Notes: a model not told the origin generated them from the sequence alone. Shown: positions 1 to 9,908, counted from the stretch's first letter. The stretch: DNA of 32,413 nucleotides from Bacteroidales bacterium (GCA_017964255.1 JAGCSI010000122.1:1-32413), one strand, 5' to 3'. Numbers and translations: made by a program.

Positions 1-10
1 AAAAAAGTTG

Positions 11-18
11 TACTTTTG
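11..18 (+). promoter_or_regulatory. -7 promoter box for tRNA-Leu
   Basis: TACTTTTG fits the Bacteroidota -7 consensus TAnnTTTG and lies 15 bases before the tRNA. The matching -33 TTG element would fall at or before the window edge. Confidence 0.55.
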
Positions 19-32
19 CACCCGCAAAACGA

Positions 33-119
33 GCCCAGGTGGTGGAATTGGTAGACACGCTACTTTGAGGGGGTAGTGGGAGTACTCCCGTGCAAGTTCG
101 ACTCTTGTCCTGGGCACCA
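33..119 (+). tRNA. tRNA-Leu (anticodon GAG), CCA encoded
   Basis: A complete cloverleaf can be folded by eye. The acceptor stem GCCCAGG pairs with CCTGGGC, followed by A and an encoded CCA end. The anticodon stem CTACT/GGTAG closes a seven-base loop TTGAGGG, giving anticodon GAG, which reads the Leu codons CUC and CUU. The long variable arm, a perfect GGGAG-TA-CTCCC hairpin, is the class II hallmark of tRNA-Leu, and the T arm has the loop TTCGACT. Confidence 0.95.
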
Positions 120-121
120 AA

Positions 122-151
122 AGCTCTGATTTCGGTCAGGGCTTTTTTTTT
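122..151 (+). terminator. Rho-independent terminator of tRNA-Leu
   Basis: AGCTCTGA pairs with TCAGGGCT over 8 bp (one G-T pair) around the loop TTTCGG, and a run of T follows directly. It starts three bases after the tRNA CCA end. Confidence 0.85.
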
Positions 152-164
152 GAGCGATGAGCGA

Positions 165-275
165 TGAGCAGCGAGCGGTGGGAGTGTAAGGTTAGGAGGG
201 GCAATGGATTATGGATTATGGATTATGGATTACAACTCATAACTCATAGCTCATAGCTCACAACTAACATCAAAA
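165..275. repeat. Tandem short-word array between tRNA-Leu and hflX
   Basis: Short words repeat in tandem with small variations: GAGCGATGAGCGATGAGCA, then GGATTAT four times, then CTCATAACTCATAGCTCATAG. The same words recur in other intergenic gaps of the window (near 1628, 3188 and 20960). No reading frame or promoter box is evident here. Confidence 0.75.
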
Positions 276-295
276 ACAACCCGCACATTGACATT

Positions 296-1486
296 ATGCC
301 CATAGAAACCTCCGAAATAAAAGAAGAACGCGCTATCCTTATCGGGGTGTGCACCCCGTCGGTAACGCCCGAAAAGGTAAAAGAATACCTGACGGAACTG
401 GCGTTTTTGGTGGATACCGCAGGCGGCGTACCCGACCGGCAGTTCACCCAAAACCTGCCCTACCCCGACCCCAAGACCTACCTGGGCTCCGGCAAACTCA
501 ACGAGGTGCGCGACTATGTGGCCGAAAACAAGATTGACCTGGCTGTCTTTGATGATGAATTGACACCTTCGCAAGCCCGCAACATCGAGAAAGTGCTGGG
601 CTGCAAAATCATGGACCGTACCCACCTGATTCTGGACATCTTCGCCAAACGCGCACAAACCGCCCATGCCAAGGTGCAAGTGGAACTGGCTCAGTATCAA
701 TACTTGTTACCCCGACTTACCGGCATGTGGACGCACTTGGAGAAACAGCGAGGCGGTATCGGTATGCGCGGTCCCGGTGAGAAGGAAATCGAAACCGACC
801 GCCGTATTATCCGTGACCGTATCTCACTGCTGAAGGAGAAACTGAAAGACATCGACCGCCAGAAATCCACCCAACGTGGCAACCGCGAGAAGTTCGTCCG
901 TGTGGCTCTGGTGGGCTATACCAATGTAGGCAAATCCACCATGATGAACCTCCTCAGCAAATCGGAGGTGTTTGCCGAAAACAAACTCTTTGCCACCCTC
1001 GATACCACCGTCCGCAAAGTGGTTATCAACAACCTGCCTTTCTTGCTTTCCGACACCGTCGGTTTCATCCGCAAACTGCCCCATACCCTGGTGGAGTCGT
1101 TCAAATCCACTTTGGACGAAATCCGCGAAACCGACTTGCTGCTGCACGTGGTGGACATCAGCCACCCCGAATTTGAGGAGCAGATTGCCGTAGTGAACCA
1201 AACCTTGGAGGAACTAAAAGCCGGCAACAAACCCATAATTCTCATCTTCAACAAAATAGACAATTATCATTGGATAGAGAAAGAACCCGATGACCTCACT
1301 CCCAAAGACAAGAGCAACATCAGCTTGGAGGAACTGAAAGCCACCTGGATGGCGAAAAGCAAGACCAAGACGCTGTTCATCTCCGCCACCGAGAAAGAAA
1401 ATATCGAGGAGCTGAAAGAGGTGCTCTACGAGGAAATCAAAAAGCTCCATATCCAAATATACCCGTACAATAATTTCCTATACTAG
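296..1486 (+). CDS. hflX: Ribosome-associated GTPase HflX
   Basis: A 396-residue HflX-family GTPase, the usual length. HflX binds the 50S subunit and splits stalled or hibernating 70S ribosomes under stress. The N-terminal HflX domain (about 1-190) ends in the signature GPGEKEIETDRR. The G domain follows, with the P-loop GYTNVGKST near 206-214, the switch motif TLDTT, G3 DTVGFI near 253, G4 NKID at 319 and an SA motif for G5 near 365. The ATG at 296 gives MPIETSEIKEER and is the first start consistent with the family; upstream is repetitive DNA. The stop codon TAG is followed without any gap by a 25-bp hairpin array. No -7 box is obvious upstream. Confidence 0.95.
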   Translation: MPIETSEIKEERAILIGVCTPSVTPEKVKEYLTELAFLVDTAGGVPDRQFTQNLPYPDPKTYLGSGKLNEVRDYVAENKIDLAVFDDELTPSQARNIEKVLGCKIMDRTHLILDIFAKRAQTAHAKVQVELAQYQYLLPRLTGMWTHLEKQRGGIGMRGPGEKEIETDRRIIRDRISLLKEKLKDIDRQKSTQRGNREKFVRVALVGYTNVGKSTMMNLLSKSEVFAENKLFATLDTTVRKVVINNLPFLLSDTVGFIRKLPHTLVESFKSTLDEIRETDLLLHVVDISHPEFEEQIAVVNQTLEELKAGNKPIILIFNKIDNYHWIEKEPDDLTPKDKSNISLEELKATWMAKSKTKTLFISATEKENIEELKEVLYEEIKKLHIQIYPYNNFLY

Positions 1487-1585
1487 GGGGAGTTTCGGGC
1501 TACGCCCTCAAGGGGAGACTCATGCTGCGCATTCGAGGGGAGTCTCGCGCAATGCGTTCGAGGGGAGTTATGCTTGCGCATAAAA
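1487..1585. repeat. Four-unit 25-bp tandem array with variable hairpins
   Basis: Units lie at 1487-1511, 1512-1536, 1537-1561 and 1562-1585. Each begins with GGGGAG and continues with two to four variable bases, a small hairpin of four base pairs and a TCAA/TCGA/AAAA tail. The hairpin stems differ between units but stay self-complementary: GGGC-TAC-GCCC, ATGC-TGC-GCAT, GCGC-AAT-GCGT (one G-T pair) and ATGC-TTGC-GCAT. The array begins at the base after the hflX stop codon. It is too short and lacks spacers to be a CRISPR array. Confidence 0.85.
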
Positions 1586-1623
1586 GGAAGTTTTCTGATT
1601 ACAGGATGATGGATTTTGAGAAA

Positions 1624-1742
1624 AACTCAAACCTCATAGCCCATAGCTCAAAGCAAAAATAATTAGCACATTAGCACATTGTCTCATTGGCACATTGAAA
1701 ATCATTTGCTAATTTACTAATTAACTAATTTGCTAATTAAAA
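1624..1742. repeat. Short-word repeats before the TlpA-like gene
   Basis: AT-rich words recur here: CTCATAGCCCATAGCTCA, TTAGCACATTAGCACATTG, and variants of CTAATTTACTAATTAACTAA. They end just before the -7 box of the next gene. The TTAGCACATT word is seen again just before yggS. Confidence 0.7.
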
Positions 1743-1751
1743 AAAGATTTG

Positions 1752-1759
1752 TATCTTTG
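1752..1759 (+). promoter_or_regulatory. -7 promoter box of the first TlpA-like gene
   Basis: TATCTTTG is a perfect TAnnTTTG box 20 bases before the ATG at 1779. It lies inside the extended open frame from a TTG at 1749, which rules out that upstream start. Confidence 0.75.
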
Positions 1760-1778
1760 CAAGTTAATACTCAAAAAA

Positions 1779-3140
1779 ATGAAAACCATGCGTTTTTTTG
1801 TTTCGCTTGCATGTATATTCCTGTTTGCCATGGGCATAGCCACTGCGCAAAACACTGCCACACAGGGATATGAAATCAAAATCACTGGTGACAAAATCAG
1901 TGAAAGCACCCTATACTTGCAAGGCTATTACGGTCAGGACGCCTTCATTTTCGACTCCGCGAAGGTGAAAGGACATAAAAACGTTGTCTTCAAAAACAAA
2001 AAGAAAGAAATGCCCGCGGGCATTTACACCCTTACCGACCGTTTCGGCAACGAATATCTTGACCTGATGATTGACAAAAACCGCCATTTTACGGTGAATG
2101 GTGGCGAATGGGGTCCTGCTTTTATTACCACAGTCACGGTTGACGGCTCTGACGAAAACACGCAATTTATTGAATTTCAGAAACAAATGGCTAATGTAGA
2201 GACGTTTCCTGAAACGTCTCCACAAACGACTGACAACATTCCTACCCTATTCTACGAGTCGATGCCGGAATCTTTTTTAGGCCATTATCTCAAAGCGAAA
2301 TACAACATCAACCCCATGCTGCCGAAGCTCGACATTGACGACACCACCGATGCCACCCTGGAATACCAGCAACTCATCGACCACTACTTCGACAGCTATA
2401 CCTTTGATGACGCGCGCTTGCTACGCTGCCCCATCTATCTGGACCTTCACAACTACTTCCTTGAGACCCTGCCCGCCGACGCCAAGCTGGTCACACAAAA
2501 ATCCATCGATTTCATCCGCAGTTTCAAGGACCCGGATGCGCAGGCCTACTATCTGCCCCTGCTGTTCAACCTCTACGACCACACCGTCAACAGCATGGTC
2601 TATGACCAAGCCTTTGTGGCCCTGTTCGACCAATTTTGCAAAGGTCCCAACAGTGTCAACATCTCCGAAGACCTTGCCCGCTACCTCCAACGTTCCACCG
2701 AGCGCAAGCGCAAAATCCTGCCGGGAGAAACTGTTCCCGCACTGGTCAGCTACGACATCAACAATGGCAAACACGCCTCCAGCGACATCGACAAAGACTA
2801 TATCATCATCTGGTTCTGGGATGCCGACTGCGACGAATGCAAGGTGGAAACCCCGAAACTCCACGAGTTTTACAAGGAATTCGCCAGTTATTACAACCTC
2901 GACGTGTATGCAGTAGCCATTACCGATGACTTGGAGCAATGGGATAAATTCTGCAAAGACAATGACTTATCTTCTTGGATAAATGTCAACTATTACATGA
3001 ACGACCCCAATTACGACTTTATTGAATATTTCGATCTGATTACCACTCCTGTCATCTACCTTTTGGATAAAAATCACACAATAATCGCACGGAATTTTCC
3101 GTTAGAGGAGATACATGAGAAGTTGAGAGTTAAGAATTAA
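1779..3140 (+). CDS. Exported TlpA-like thioredoxin-fold protein with DUF5106-type middle region
   Basis: A 453-residue exported protein. A signal peptide (about 1-22, ending near TAQ) leads into an N-terminal beta-rich region like DUF4369, a helical middle resembling DUF5106 (about 165-300), and a C-terminal thioredoxin-like domain. The redox motif is CDEC at 351-354, preceded by IIWFWDADC, and a cis-proline TTPVIYLL follows. Such Bacteroidota proteins are thought to be periplasmic or outer-membrane-facing thiol oxidoreductases; the partner is unknown. The ATG at 1779 is chosen because the open frame upstream contains the promoter. The next gene is a paralogue, 104 bases downstream. A palindromic element is inserted in frame at 2196-2223. 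The last codons and stop (VKN, TAA) merge into a repeat array. Confidence 0.85.
   Translation: MKTMRFFVSLACIFLFAMGIATAQNTATQGYEIKITGDKISESTLYLQGYYGQDAFIFDSAKVKGHKNVVFKNKKKEMPAGIYTLTDRFGNEYLDLMIDKNRHFTVNGGEWGPAFITTVTVDGSDENTQFIEFQKQMANVETFPETSPQTTDNIPTLFYESMPESFLGHYLKAKYNINPMLPKLDIDDTTDATLEYQQLIDHYFDSYTFDDARLLRCPIYLDLHNYFLETLPADAKLVTQKSIDFIRSFKDPDAQAYYLPLLFNLYDHTVNSMVYDQAFVALFDQFCKGPNSVNISEDLARYLQRSTERKRKILPGETVPALVSYDINNGKHASSDIDKDYIIIWFWDADCDECKVETPKLHEFYKEFASYYNLDVYAVAITDDLEQWDKFCKDNDLSSWINVNYYMNDPNYDFIEYFDLITTPVIYLLDKNHTIIARNFPLEEIHEKLRVKN
2196..2223. repeat. Palindromic element inside a coding region (in frame)
   Basis: GTAGAGACGTTTC, a CT spacer, then GAAACGTCTCCAC: 12 of 13 positions pair, and the inner 10 bp are perfect. 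It adds about nine residues (VETFPETSP) in the linker between the N-terminal domain and the DUF5106-like region. A related, decayed copy is inside the GH53-like gene near 14228. Confidence 0.75.
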
Positions 3141-3235
3141 GGGTGAGAAGGTGAGAAGGTGAGAGGGTTAGGAAGGTTAGAAGGTTAGAGATTATGGATT
3201 ATAGATTTTAGAGTTTGGAGTTTGGAAATTGAAAT
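3138..3235. repeat. Short-word array starting at a stop codon
   Basis: Directly from the TAA stop, words such as GGTGAGAAGGTGAGAAGG, GGTTAGAAGGTTAGAG and GATTATGGATTATAG repeat in tandem and fill the gap to the next gene. No -7 box is obvious, so the second TlpA-like gene may be co-transcribed with the first. Confidence 0.75.
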
Positions 3236-3244
3236 TTTATAGAT

Positions 3245-4744
3245 ATGAAGATTTTTAGATTTTTTTTGTTGGCGTTATCTTTGATGATTGTTCTGCCGGG
3301 TGTGCAGGCACAGAAAGCGAAAAACTCAAGTAAGAAAGGCAAAGGCAACTACACTTACGACATCACCTTCAACATCAAGGGAGCAACGGACACCATTGTT
3401 TATCTGACCCTGAACTACGACGGGAAACTCATGCTGAGAGACTCCGCACGCCCCTCTTCTCCTGGTGTTTATCATTTCAAAAGCGACAAAAAAACTGAAA
3501 TGGGCTTCTATACGCTGGTGGCACAGAAACGTGTGCAGTACGCAAGTTTTGTGATTGACAAGATACCTTTCGAGATGGTGATGAATATGGATACCACCAG
3601 CAACCCCGAGTTGATCACAGTGCGTAACTCTCCTGAAAACGAAATACTTATAGACTTCCAGAAACGTACCGCCAAAGCCCAAAAAGAAATCTCAGAAATC
3701 AACAAGGCTAAAAAATTCGCGGAAAGCCACGACAACAAAGACAGTGTGGAAGTCTATAACAAAAAGATGGAAGCCATTGACAAAGAGATGAAAGACTATA
3801 TCAACCAGCTGATTGAGACACATCCCGACTACCTCTTCGTCAAGATGCAAAAAGCTTTCACACAATTCGATGTGCCCGAAATCAAGGATGCGGACGGCAA
3901 CATGGACAACGAAGCCCGAGCCGCCTATTACAGAACCCATTACTGGGACAATTTCGACCTAGGAGACGGCCGTATGGTCTTCATGCCGGTGATGCAAAAC
4001 AAAACCAAAGAATATTTCGAAAGAGTGCTTCAGTACCAGGAAGTTGACACCATCAACAAGTATGTGGACATGGTACTGGACAAATGCACCGACACGCTCA
4101 CCTACCAATACATGATCAACTACCTCTCCCATCATTATGAATCCAGCAAGAATCTGGGACATGACGGTGTTTTCATCCACATCGCCAAGAACAACCAGCT
4201 GAAAGGCAAGTGTTTCTGGATGGATGAGGAACTGATCGGCAAATACCGCCAGCGTGTGGAACGTCTGGAGCCCCTGCTGATTGGTCAGCATGGCAAGGAA
4301 CTGATTATCCCCGACACCAACGACAACTGGCATTCCTCACACGCACTGCCGAAAGATTATGTCATCTTGTGGTTCTTCGACCCCGACTGTCCAGAATGCC
4401 GCAAGGAAACCAAGAAACTGAGGAAACTCTACGACTCGCTGCAGACTGCCGGCACCCGCAACTTTGACGTATTCGCCATCGCCAACGACTGTACCCCCGA
4501 ACGCTGGAAACGCTATGTGAAAGAAGAAGGTCACCCCTGGCTGGTGGTGGGCGGCAACAAGGGCAACATCGACTATCTGGATGCCTATAACACCTACGAA
4601 ACCGGCAATCCGTCGATGTTCATCCTCAACAAGAAAAGAGACATCATCTGCAACAAACGTATACCCATTGAGATGATCCCCTCCTTCTTAGAGCAGTACG
4701 AGAAGATTGAGGCGAACAAGCAGAAGAGAGCGCAAGGAAATTAA
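3245..4744 (+). CDS. Exported TlpA-like thioredoxin-fold protein, second tandem paralogue
   Basis: A 499-residue paralogue of the preceding protein with the same order of parts: signal peptide (about 1-23, ending VQAQ), DUF4369-like beta region, a charged coiled-coil-like stretch near 130-185 rich in Lys and Glu, a DUF5106-like helical region, and a C-terminal thioredoxin fold with CPEC at 382-385 after ILWFFDPDC. The proline loop is NPSMFIL. It is expected to be periplasmic or surface-exposed with a dithiol redox activity; the substrate cannot be told. It is longer than its neighbour mainly through the charged insertion. Its last codons and stop, GGA AAT TAA, run straight into an AAGTTCAAAATTC array. 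Confidence 0.85.
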   Translation: MKIFRFFLLALSLMIVLPGVQAQKAKNSSKKGKGNYTYDITFNIKGATDTIVYLTLNYDGKLMLRDSARPSSPGVYHFKSDKKTEMGFYTLVAQKRVQYASFVIDKIPFEMVMNMDTTSNPELITVRNSPENEILIDFQKRTAKAQKEISEINKAKKFAESHDNKDSVEVYNKKMEAIDKEMKDYINQLIETHPDYLFVKMQKAFTQFDVPEIKDADGNMDNEARAAYYRTHYWDNFDLGDGRMVFMPVMQNKTKEYFERVLQYQEVDTINKYVDMVLDKCTDTLTYQYMINYLSHHYESSKNLGHDGVFIHIAKNNQLKGKCFWMDEELIGKYRQRVERLEPLLIGQHGKELIIPDTNDNWHSSHALPKDYVILWFFDPDCPECRKETKKLRKLYDSLQTAGTRNFDVFAIANDCTPERWKRYVKEEGHPWLVVGGNKGNIDYLDAYNTYETGNPSMFILNKKRDIICNKRIPIEMIPSFLEQYEKIEANKQKRAQGN

Positions 4745-4818
4745 GAATTCAAAGTTCAAAATTCAAAGTTCATTATTGAATTCTGAATTCTGGATTTTGA
4801 ATTCTGGATTTTGGATTC
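4742..4818. repeat. Short-word array between convergent genes
   Basis: From the TAA stop, words AATTCAAAGTTCAAAATTC and GAATTCTGGATTTTG repeat in tandem up to about 20 bases before the end of ligA on the opposite strand. No T-tailed hairpin terminator is visible between these two convergent genes. Confidence 0.75.
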
Positions 4819-4840
4819 AGCCCCTCAAGAGGATTATACT

Positions 4841-7101
<2,261 letters not shown>

Positions 7102-7950
7102 TCACTTTTTCTGGATTGTGCCGGAGCCGGCAGTAAAACCACGGATTTCGGCATCACCGGAATAATAGATATTTCCAGAGCCCGCAATCTCGTATCTTAT
7201 TAATTCTGAAACATTTCCCAAATAAACATTCCCTGAACCAGCAATTTTAGCCTTCGCTTTTTTTGAGTTTCCACTCACATTGATATTACCAGATCCCATC
7301 AAAATCAAATCCAATTCATCAAAAGCACCATTCAAGGTAGAATTTCCTGAACCAGAATTGGTCACCTCTACATCCTCAGCAGTCAGCTGGGCAAAATAAA
7401 CGGCACCCGAACCAGTCAACTCAACATCCAGCTCATCAACTCTCAAACCCTTTTCGGCACTCACCTGACCAGCGCCATTCACATCGACGTCCAATTTGAC
7501 ATTGGAAAACTCTGTTGAAAAAACAAACTTTCCTGAACCGTTTACCGCAACATCCTCCAGTCGGGGTGCGCTGATATTGATTTCAAATTTGGTGAACTGC
7601 AAGGTGGCATATTGGTAATTAGGCCATGACACCTCCTTTTCCCCAAAGGAAAAAGAAAGTATCGGCTTACCGTCCTTCGAGGGCAACTGTCTGATACGCA
7701 AATCATCACCAACAGTTTTCAAACTGATAAACTGCAACAGATTCTCATCAATAGTGACACTGCAGCTGTACTGCTCGCTTTGGGTAAAATGGACGGTTGC
7801 CGGCATTGAGAGGGTGATCTCATCAAAATCCTTGACATTGAACTCTTTTGTCACAATATTGCCGTTACCCTTGATGGTTTCAGCATTCAGATTACAAATC
7901 CCGACAAGAGAGAAAATCACTGATAATAAAAGAAATGACATCTGTTTCAT
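7102..7950 (-). CDS. Exported DUF2807 (head GIN domain) protein
   Basis: A 282-residue exported protein with a signal peptide (about 1-23, NLNAE). The mature part is a right-handed parallel beta structure of the DUF2807 'putative auto-transporter adhesin, head GIN domain' type: it opens with GNGNIVTKEFNVKDFDEI and carries many regularly spaced GSG/GNG turns (NGSGKF, NGAGQV, TGSGAV, SGSGNS, MGSGNI, AGSGNV, AGSGNI, AGSGTI). Family members are found at the cell surface or in the periplasm of Bacteroidota; a molecular role is not established. It ends with a GSG turn and two lysines, with no sorting signal. It has its own -7 box on the minus strand at 7980-7987. Confidence 0.85.
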   Translation of the reverse strand: MKQMSFLLLSVIFSLVGICNLNAETIKGNGNIVTKEFNVKDFDEITLSMPATVHFTQSEQYSCSVTIDENLLQFISLKTVGDDLRIRQLPSKDGKPILSFSFGEKEVSWPNYQYATLQFTKFEINISAPRLEDVAVNGSGKFVFSTEFSNVKLDVDVNGAGQVSAEKGLRVDELDVELTGSGAVYFAQLTAEDVEVTNSGSGNSTLNGAFDELDLILMGSGNINVSGNSKKAKAKIAGSGNVYLGNVSELIRYEIAGSGNIYYSGDAEIRGFTAGSGTIQKK

Positions 7951-7979
7951 GACGCGAAATTTATTTTTGGTTTAAATTG

Positions 7980-7987
7980 CAAATATA
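7980..7987 (-). promoter_or_regulatory. -7 promoter box of the DUF2807 gene
   Basis: On the minus strand the bases read TATATTTG, a match to TAnnTTTG, about 30 bases before the ATG at 7950. Confidence 0.65.
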
Positions 7988-8035
7988 CACAATTTTCCAC
8001 CAACTTCATGGAAACCAGCGCATGTGAAATGATTT

Positions 8036-8278
8036 TTAAATGGCACTTACCCGTTTTTCATACACCAGTTCATATTCGCCTTTGCGAATAGTTTCCGGAA
8101 CTGGGTCGCCGTCAGCGACGCAAGCCTCTATATGGAATTTAAGACCTTCCTCCGTTTCCTGCCTTAGCTTCTCAAACGTTTTACCCGTTGAAAGCACCAC
8201 ACTGCAAATGCGAGGGTCATTAATATAAGATGCGTAGTTTTTACCACACCAGTCCACTTGTACTATTATTTGCTCCAT
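8036..8278 (-). CDS. HicB-like antitoxin, shortened (no DNA-binding domain)
   Basis: Eighty residues that resemble the N-terminal RNase H-like partial fold of HicB-family antitoxins: beta strand MEQIIVQVDWCGKNYASYI, a GKTFEKLRQETEEGLKFHIE helix, then DGDPVPETIRKGEYELVYE. Full-length Bacteroidota relatives usually continue about 50 residues into a helix-turn-helix domain. Here the protein stops at VSAI and no such sequence follows in any frame. No HicA toxin gene is adjacent. It lies 39 bases after a small gene on the same strand and is probably co-transcribed from 8719. It could be a decayed antitoxin or an orphan HicB-fold protein with another job. Confidence 0.65.
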   Translation of the reverse strand: MEQIIVQVDWCGKNYASYINDPRICSVVLSTGKTFEKLRQETEEGLKFHIEACVADGDPVPETIRKGEYELVYEKRVSAI

Positions 8279-8317
8279 GCTCTTGGTTTTTCGGGCAATT
8301 ATGGAATTATTACCATC

Positions 8318-8695
8318 CTACATAATTTCATAATGAGCATTCACCATATACCGCAGTTTTCCAAAATACTCTTCCACAGGCATTCGTTCTTTTTGCCCGA
8401 ATATCTCATCAGCTTCCGCTTTCAGCTTGTCATAACAACTGTCAGGCCCCTCTTCTGCAGATTCGACCTGACCTAAAGTAGCGACAATGCTATCATGCTT
8501 CTTTAACACCATAGACCATACTTCATCAAAATACTCATCCACAGACATACGATCTGATTCTTCAAGATTATTACAACTTGTTGCATCAGAGGAGAGAGTT
8601 TTCCCGCTCCGATCCATATCATGACCGTATGAGATAGACGGTTCCGCAACTTTAGGGGTAGATTCTTCTTTGTTAGTATATCTTTTTTTAGGCAT
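8318..8695 (-). CDS. Small hypothetical protein with a duplicated DEYF motif
   Basis: 125 residues of unknown function. The N-terminal half (1-49) is polar and probably disordered. Two related segments follow: RMSVDEYFDEVWSMVLKKHD (49-68) and RMPVEEYFGKLRYMVNAHYE (104-123), which look like one short helical unit duplicated. It is upstream of, and close to, the HicB-like gene. The start at 8695 is chosen over a GTG at 8713 because a strong AGGAGGTG ribosome site lies just before this ATG, while the longer frame would translate through that site. Together the two genes look like a toxin-antitoxin-like pair, but neither part is a recognised toxin. Confidence 0.6.
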   Translation of the reverse strand: MPKKRYTNKEESTPKVAEPSISYGHDMDRSGKTLSSDATSCNNLEESDRMSVDEYFDEVWSMVLKKHDSIVATLGQVESAEEGPDSCYDKLKAEADEIFGQKERMPVEEYFGKLRYMVNAHYEIM

Positions 8696-8697
8696 AG

Positions 8698-8705
8698 CAC
8701 CTCCT
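8698..8705 (-). promoter_or_regulatory. Strong Shine-Dalgarno site (unusual here)
   Basis: AGGAGGTG on the minus strand, two bases before the ATG at 8695. Other genes in the window lack such a site, as is normal for Bacteroidota. It fixes the start of the small gene and suggests a foreign origin or unusually strong translation. Confidence 0.6.
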
Positions 8706-8718
8706 TTTTTCACAACTG

Positions 8719-8726
8719 CAAAGATA
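8719..8726 (-). promoter_or_regulatory. -7 promoter box of the HicB-like pair
   Basis: TATCTTTG on the minus strand, about 23 bases before the ATG at 8695, implying a short leader. Confidence 0.65.
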
Positions 8727-8796
8727 CAAAAAATTCAAACAAAAAAAAATAATTTTATAAAGAGTTTTTAACTATAATTATGAAATAGCAAGGCAT

Positions 8797-8818
8797 AAAA
8801 AAAGGGGCCATAAGCCCC
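8797..8818 (-). terminator. Rho-independent terminator of the zinc peptidase gene
   Basis: On the minus strand GGGGC-TTATG-GCCCC is followed by seven T. It lies about 90 bases after the stop of the peptidase gene at 8908 and just before the promoter of the HicB-like pair. Confidence 0.8.
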
Positions 8819-8907
8819 GTATAAGTGATGGTTATTTGCCTGTACGGCAGTATCCAAAGATAGCCGATAAACAAAGTAAGGAGGCACAGGAGAGCCCCAG
8901 CGATGGA

Positions 8908-9765
8908 TTACAACTGTGAGTATGCCGGGGAGAAGGTATCGCCATTTTTGATGTCGCCGGTGGTGAGGCCTTTCTTCAGCCATCTCACACGCTGCTCGGA
9001 CCGACCATGGTTAAAGGAATCAGGAACCTCATAGCCCTGAGCTTTCTTCTGCAGGTAATCGTCTCCGATTTTGGAAGCCACATTCAAGCCCTCCTCGATG
9101 TCGCCATCCTGCAAAGAGCCAAACATTTCGTTATCGTGATAAGCCCAGATGCCAGCGTAGAAGTCAGCCTGCAGCTCCAGTCGCACGCTAATTTGGTTGC
9201 GTTCCTTTTCGCTCACACGGCTCATCTGCTGGTGAGCGGCATTCAGAGTGCCCAACAGGTACTGCACGTGGTGTCCCACCTCATGCGCGATGACGTAGGC
9301 GTAGGCAAAATCACCATCCGCGCCCAACTGTTTTTTCATATTCATAAAGAAGGATAAGTCCAGGTAAACGCACTGATCTGCAGAACAATAGAATGGACCC
9401 GTAGCCGAGGTGGCGCCACCGCAGCCAGACTGCACACTACCCGTAAACAGCACCAATTTCGGAGGAACATAGGTTTTGCCCATCTTCTTGAACTCTGCTG
9501 TCCACACATCCTCGGTACCGGCCAGAATCTTCTTGGCAAAAGAAGCCAATTCTTCCTCTTCAGCAGAAGGTTGGTATGCTTCGGTCTGCCCTGATGAACC
9601 AGTCAAATCAGCATTTTGTAAAACTTCCATAGGGTTGCGCCCCATGATCAAGTAAATCAGTCCCACAATAATTATACCACCGATACCCATGCCACCGATG
9701 GCTTTGCCGCTGAGACCTCGACGGTCATCAACATTTGTGCTTTCGCGTCTTCCTCTTAAATCCAT
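8908..9765 (-). CDS. YpfJ-family neutral zinc metallopeptidase
   Basis: A 285-residue membrane-anchored protein of the YpfJ/KPN_02809 family (Pfam Zn_peptidase, PF04228), at the usual length. A charged, Arg-rich N-terminus (1-20) precedes one transmembrane segment (about 25-42). The rest would lie outside the membrane: SGCGGATSATGPFYCSAD (113-130) with the family's paired cysteines, the zinc motif HEVGHH at 161-166, and the LELQADFYAGIW segment that carries the third ligand region. The C-terminal HGRSEQRVRW is also typical. The proteolytic target is not known. It has its own -7 box at 9788 and a terminator at 8797, so it is a single-gene unit divergent from the kinase-like gene. Confidence 0.92.
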   Translation of the reverse strand: MDLRGRRESTNVDDRRGLSGKAIGGMGIGGIIIVGLIYLIMGRNPMEVLQNADLTGSSGQTEAYQPSAEEEELASFAKKILAGTEDVWTAEFKKMGKTYVPPKLVLFTGSVQSGCGGATSATGPFYCSADQCVYLDLSFFMNMKKQLGADGDFAYAYVIAHEVGHHVQYLLGTLNAAHQQMSRVSEKERNQISVRLELQADFYAGIWAYHDNEMFGSLQDGDIEEGLNVASKIGDDYLQKKAQGYEVPDSFNHGRSEQRVRWLKKGLTTGDIKNGDTFSPAYSQL

Positions 9766-9787
9766 AGTAGTAGTTTTAAAATTTTTG

Positions 9788-9795
9788 CAAACTTA
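9788..9795 (-). promoter_or_regulatory. -7 promoter box of the zinc peptidase gene
   Basis: TAAGTTTG on the minus strand, 22 bases before the ATG at 9765. It forms a divergent pair with the plus-strand box at 9878. Confidence 0.6.
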
Positions 9796-9877
9796 CGGAT
9801 TTTTTCGATACAAAGACAAAAATTCATACATCCATATATTGATAAAAAAACAGTCCATGAAAAATAATATTTTTTTG

Positions 9878-9885
9878 TATCTTTG
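9878..9885 (+). promoter_or_regulatory. -7 promoter box of the kinase-like gene
   Basis: TATCTTTG, 23 bases before the ATG at 9909. It makes the TTG at 9897 an unlikely start. Confidence 0.65.
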
Positions 9886-9908
9886 CCAACGAATTATTGA
9901 ACACAAAT

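Noticed and set aside
1487-1585. CRISPR-like regular spacing of the 25-bp units
   Set aside because: The constant part is only about eight bases, the variable part is a small palindrome, there are just four units and no cas gene is near.
1749-1778. TTG start at 1749 for the first TlpA-like gene
   Set aside because: The region contains the -7 promoter box, so it lies before the transcript start.
8696-8713. GTG start at 8713 for the DEYF protein
   Set aside because: The extra codons cover the ribosome-binding site of the ATG at 8695.
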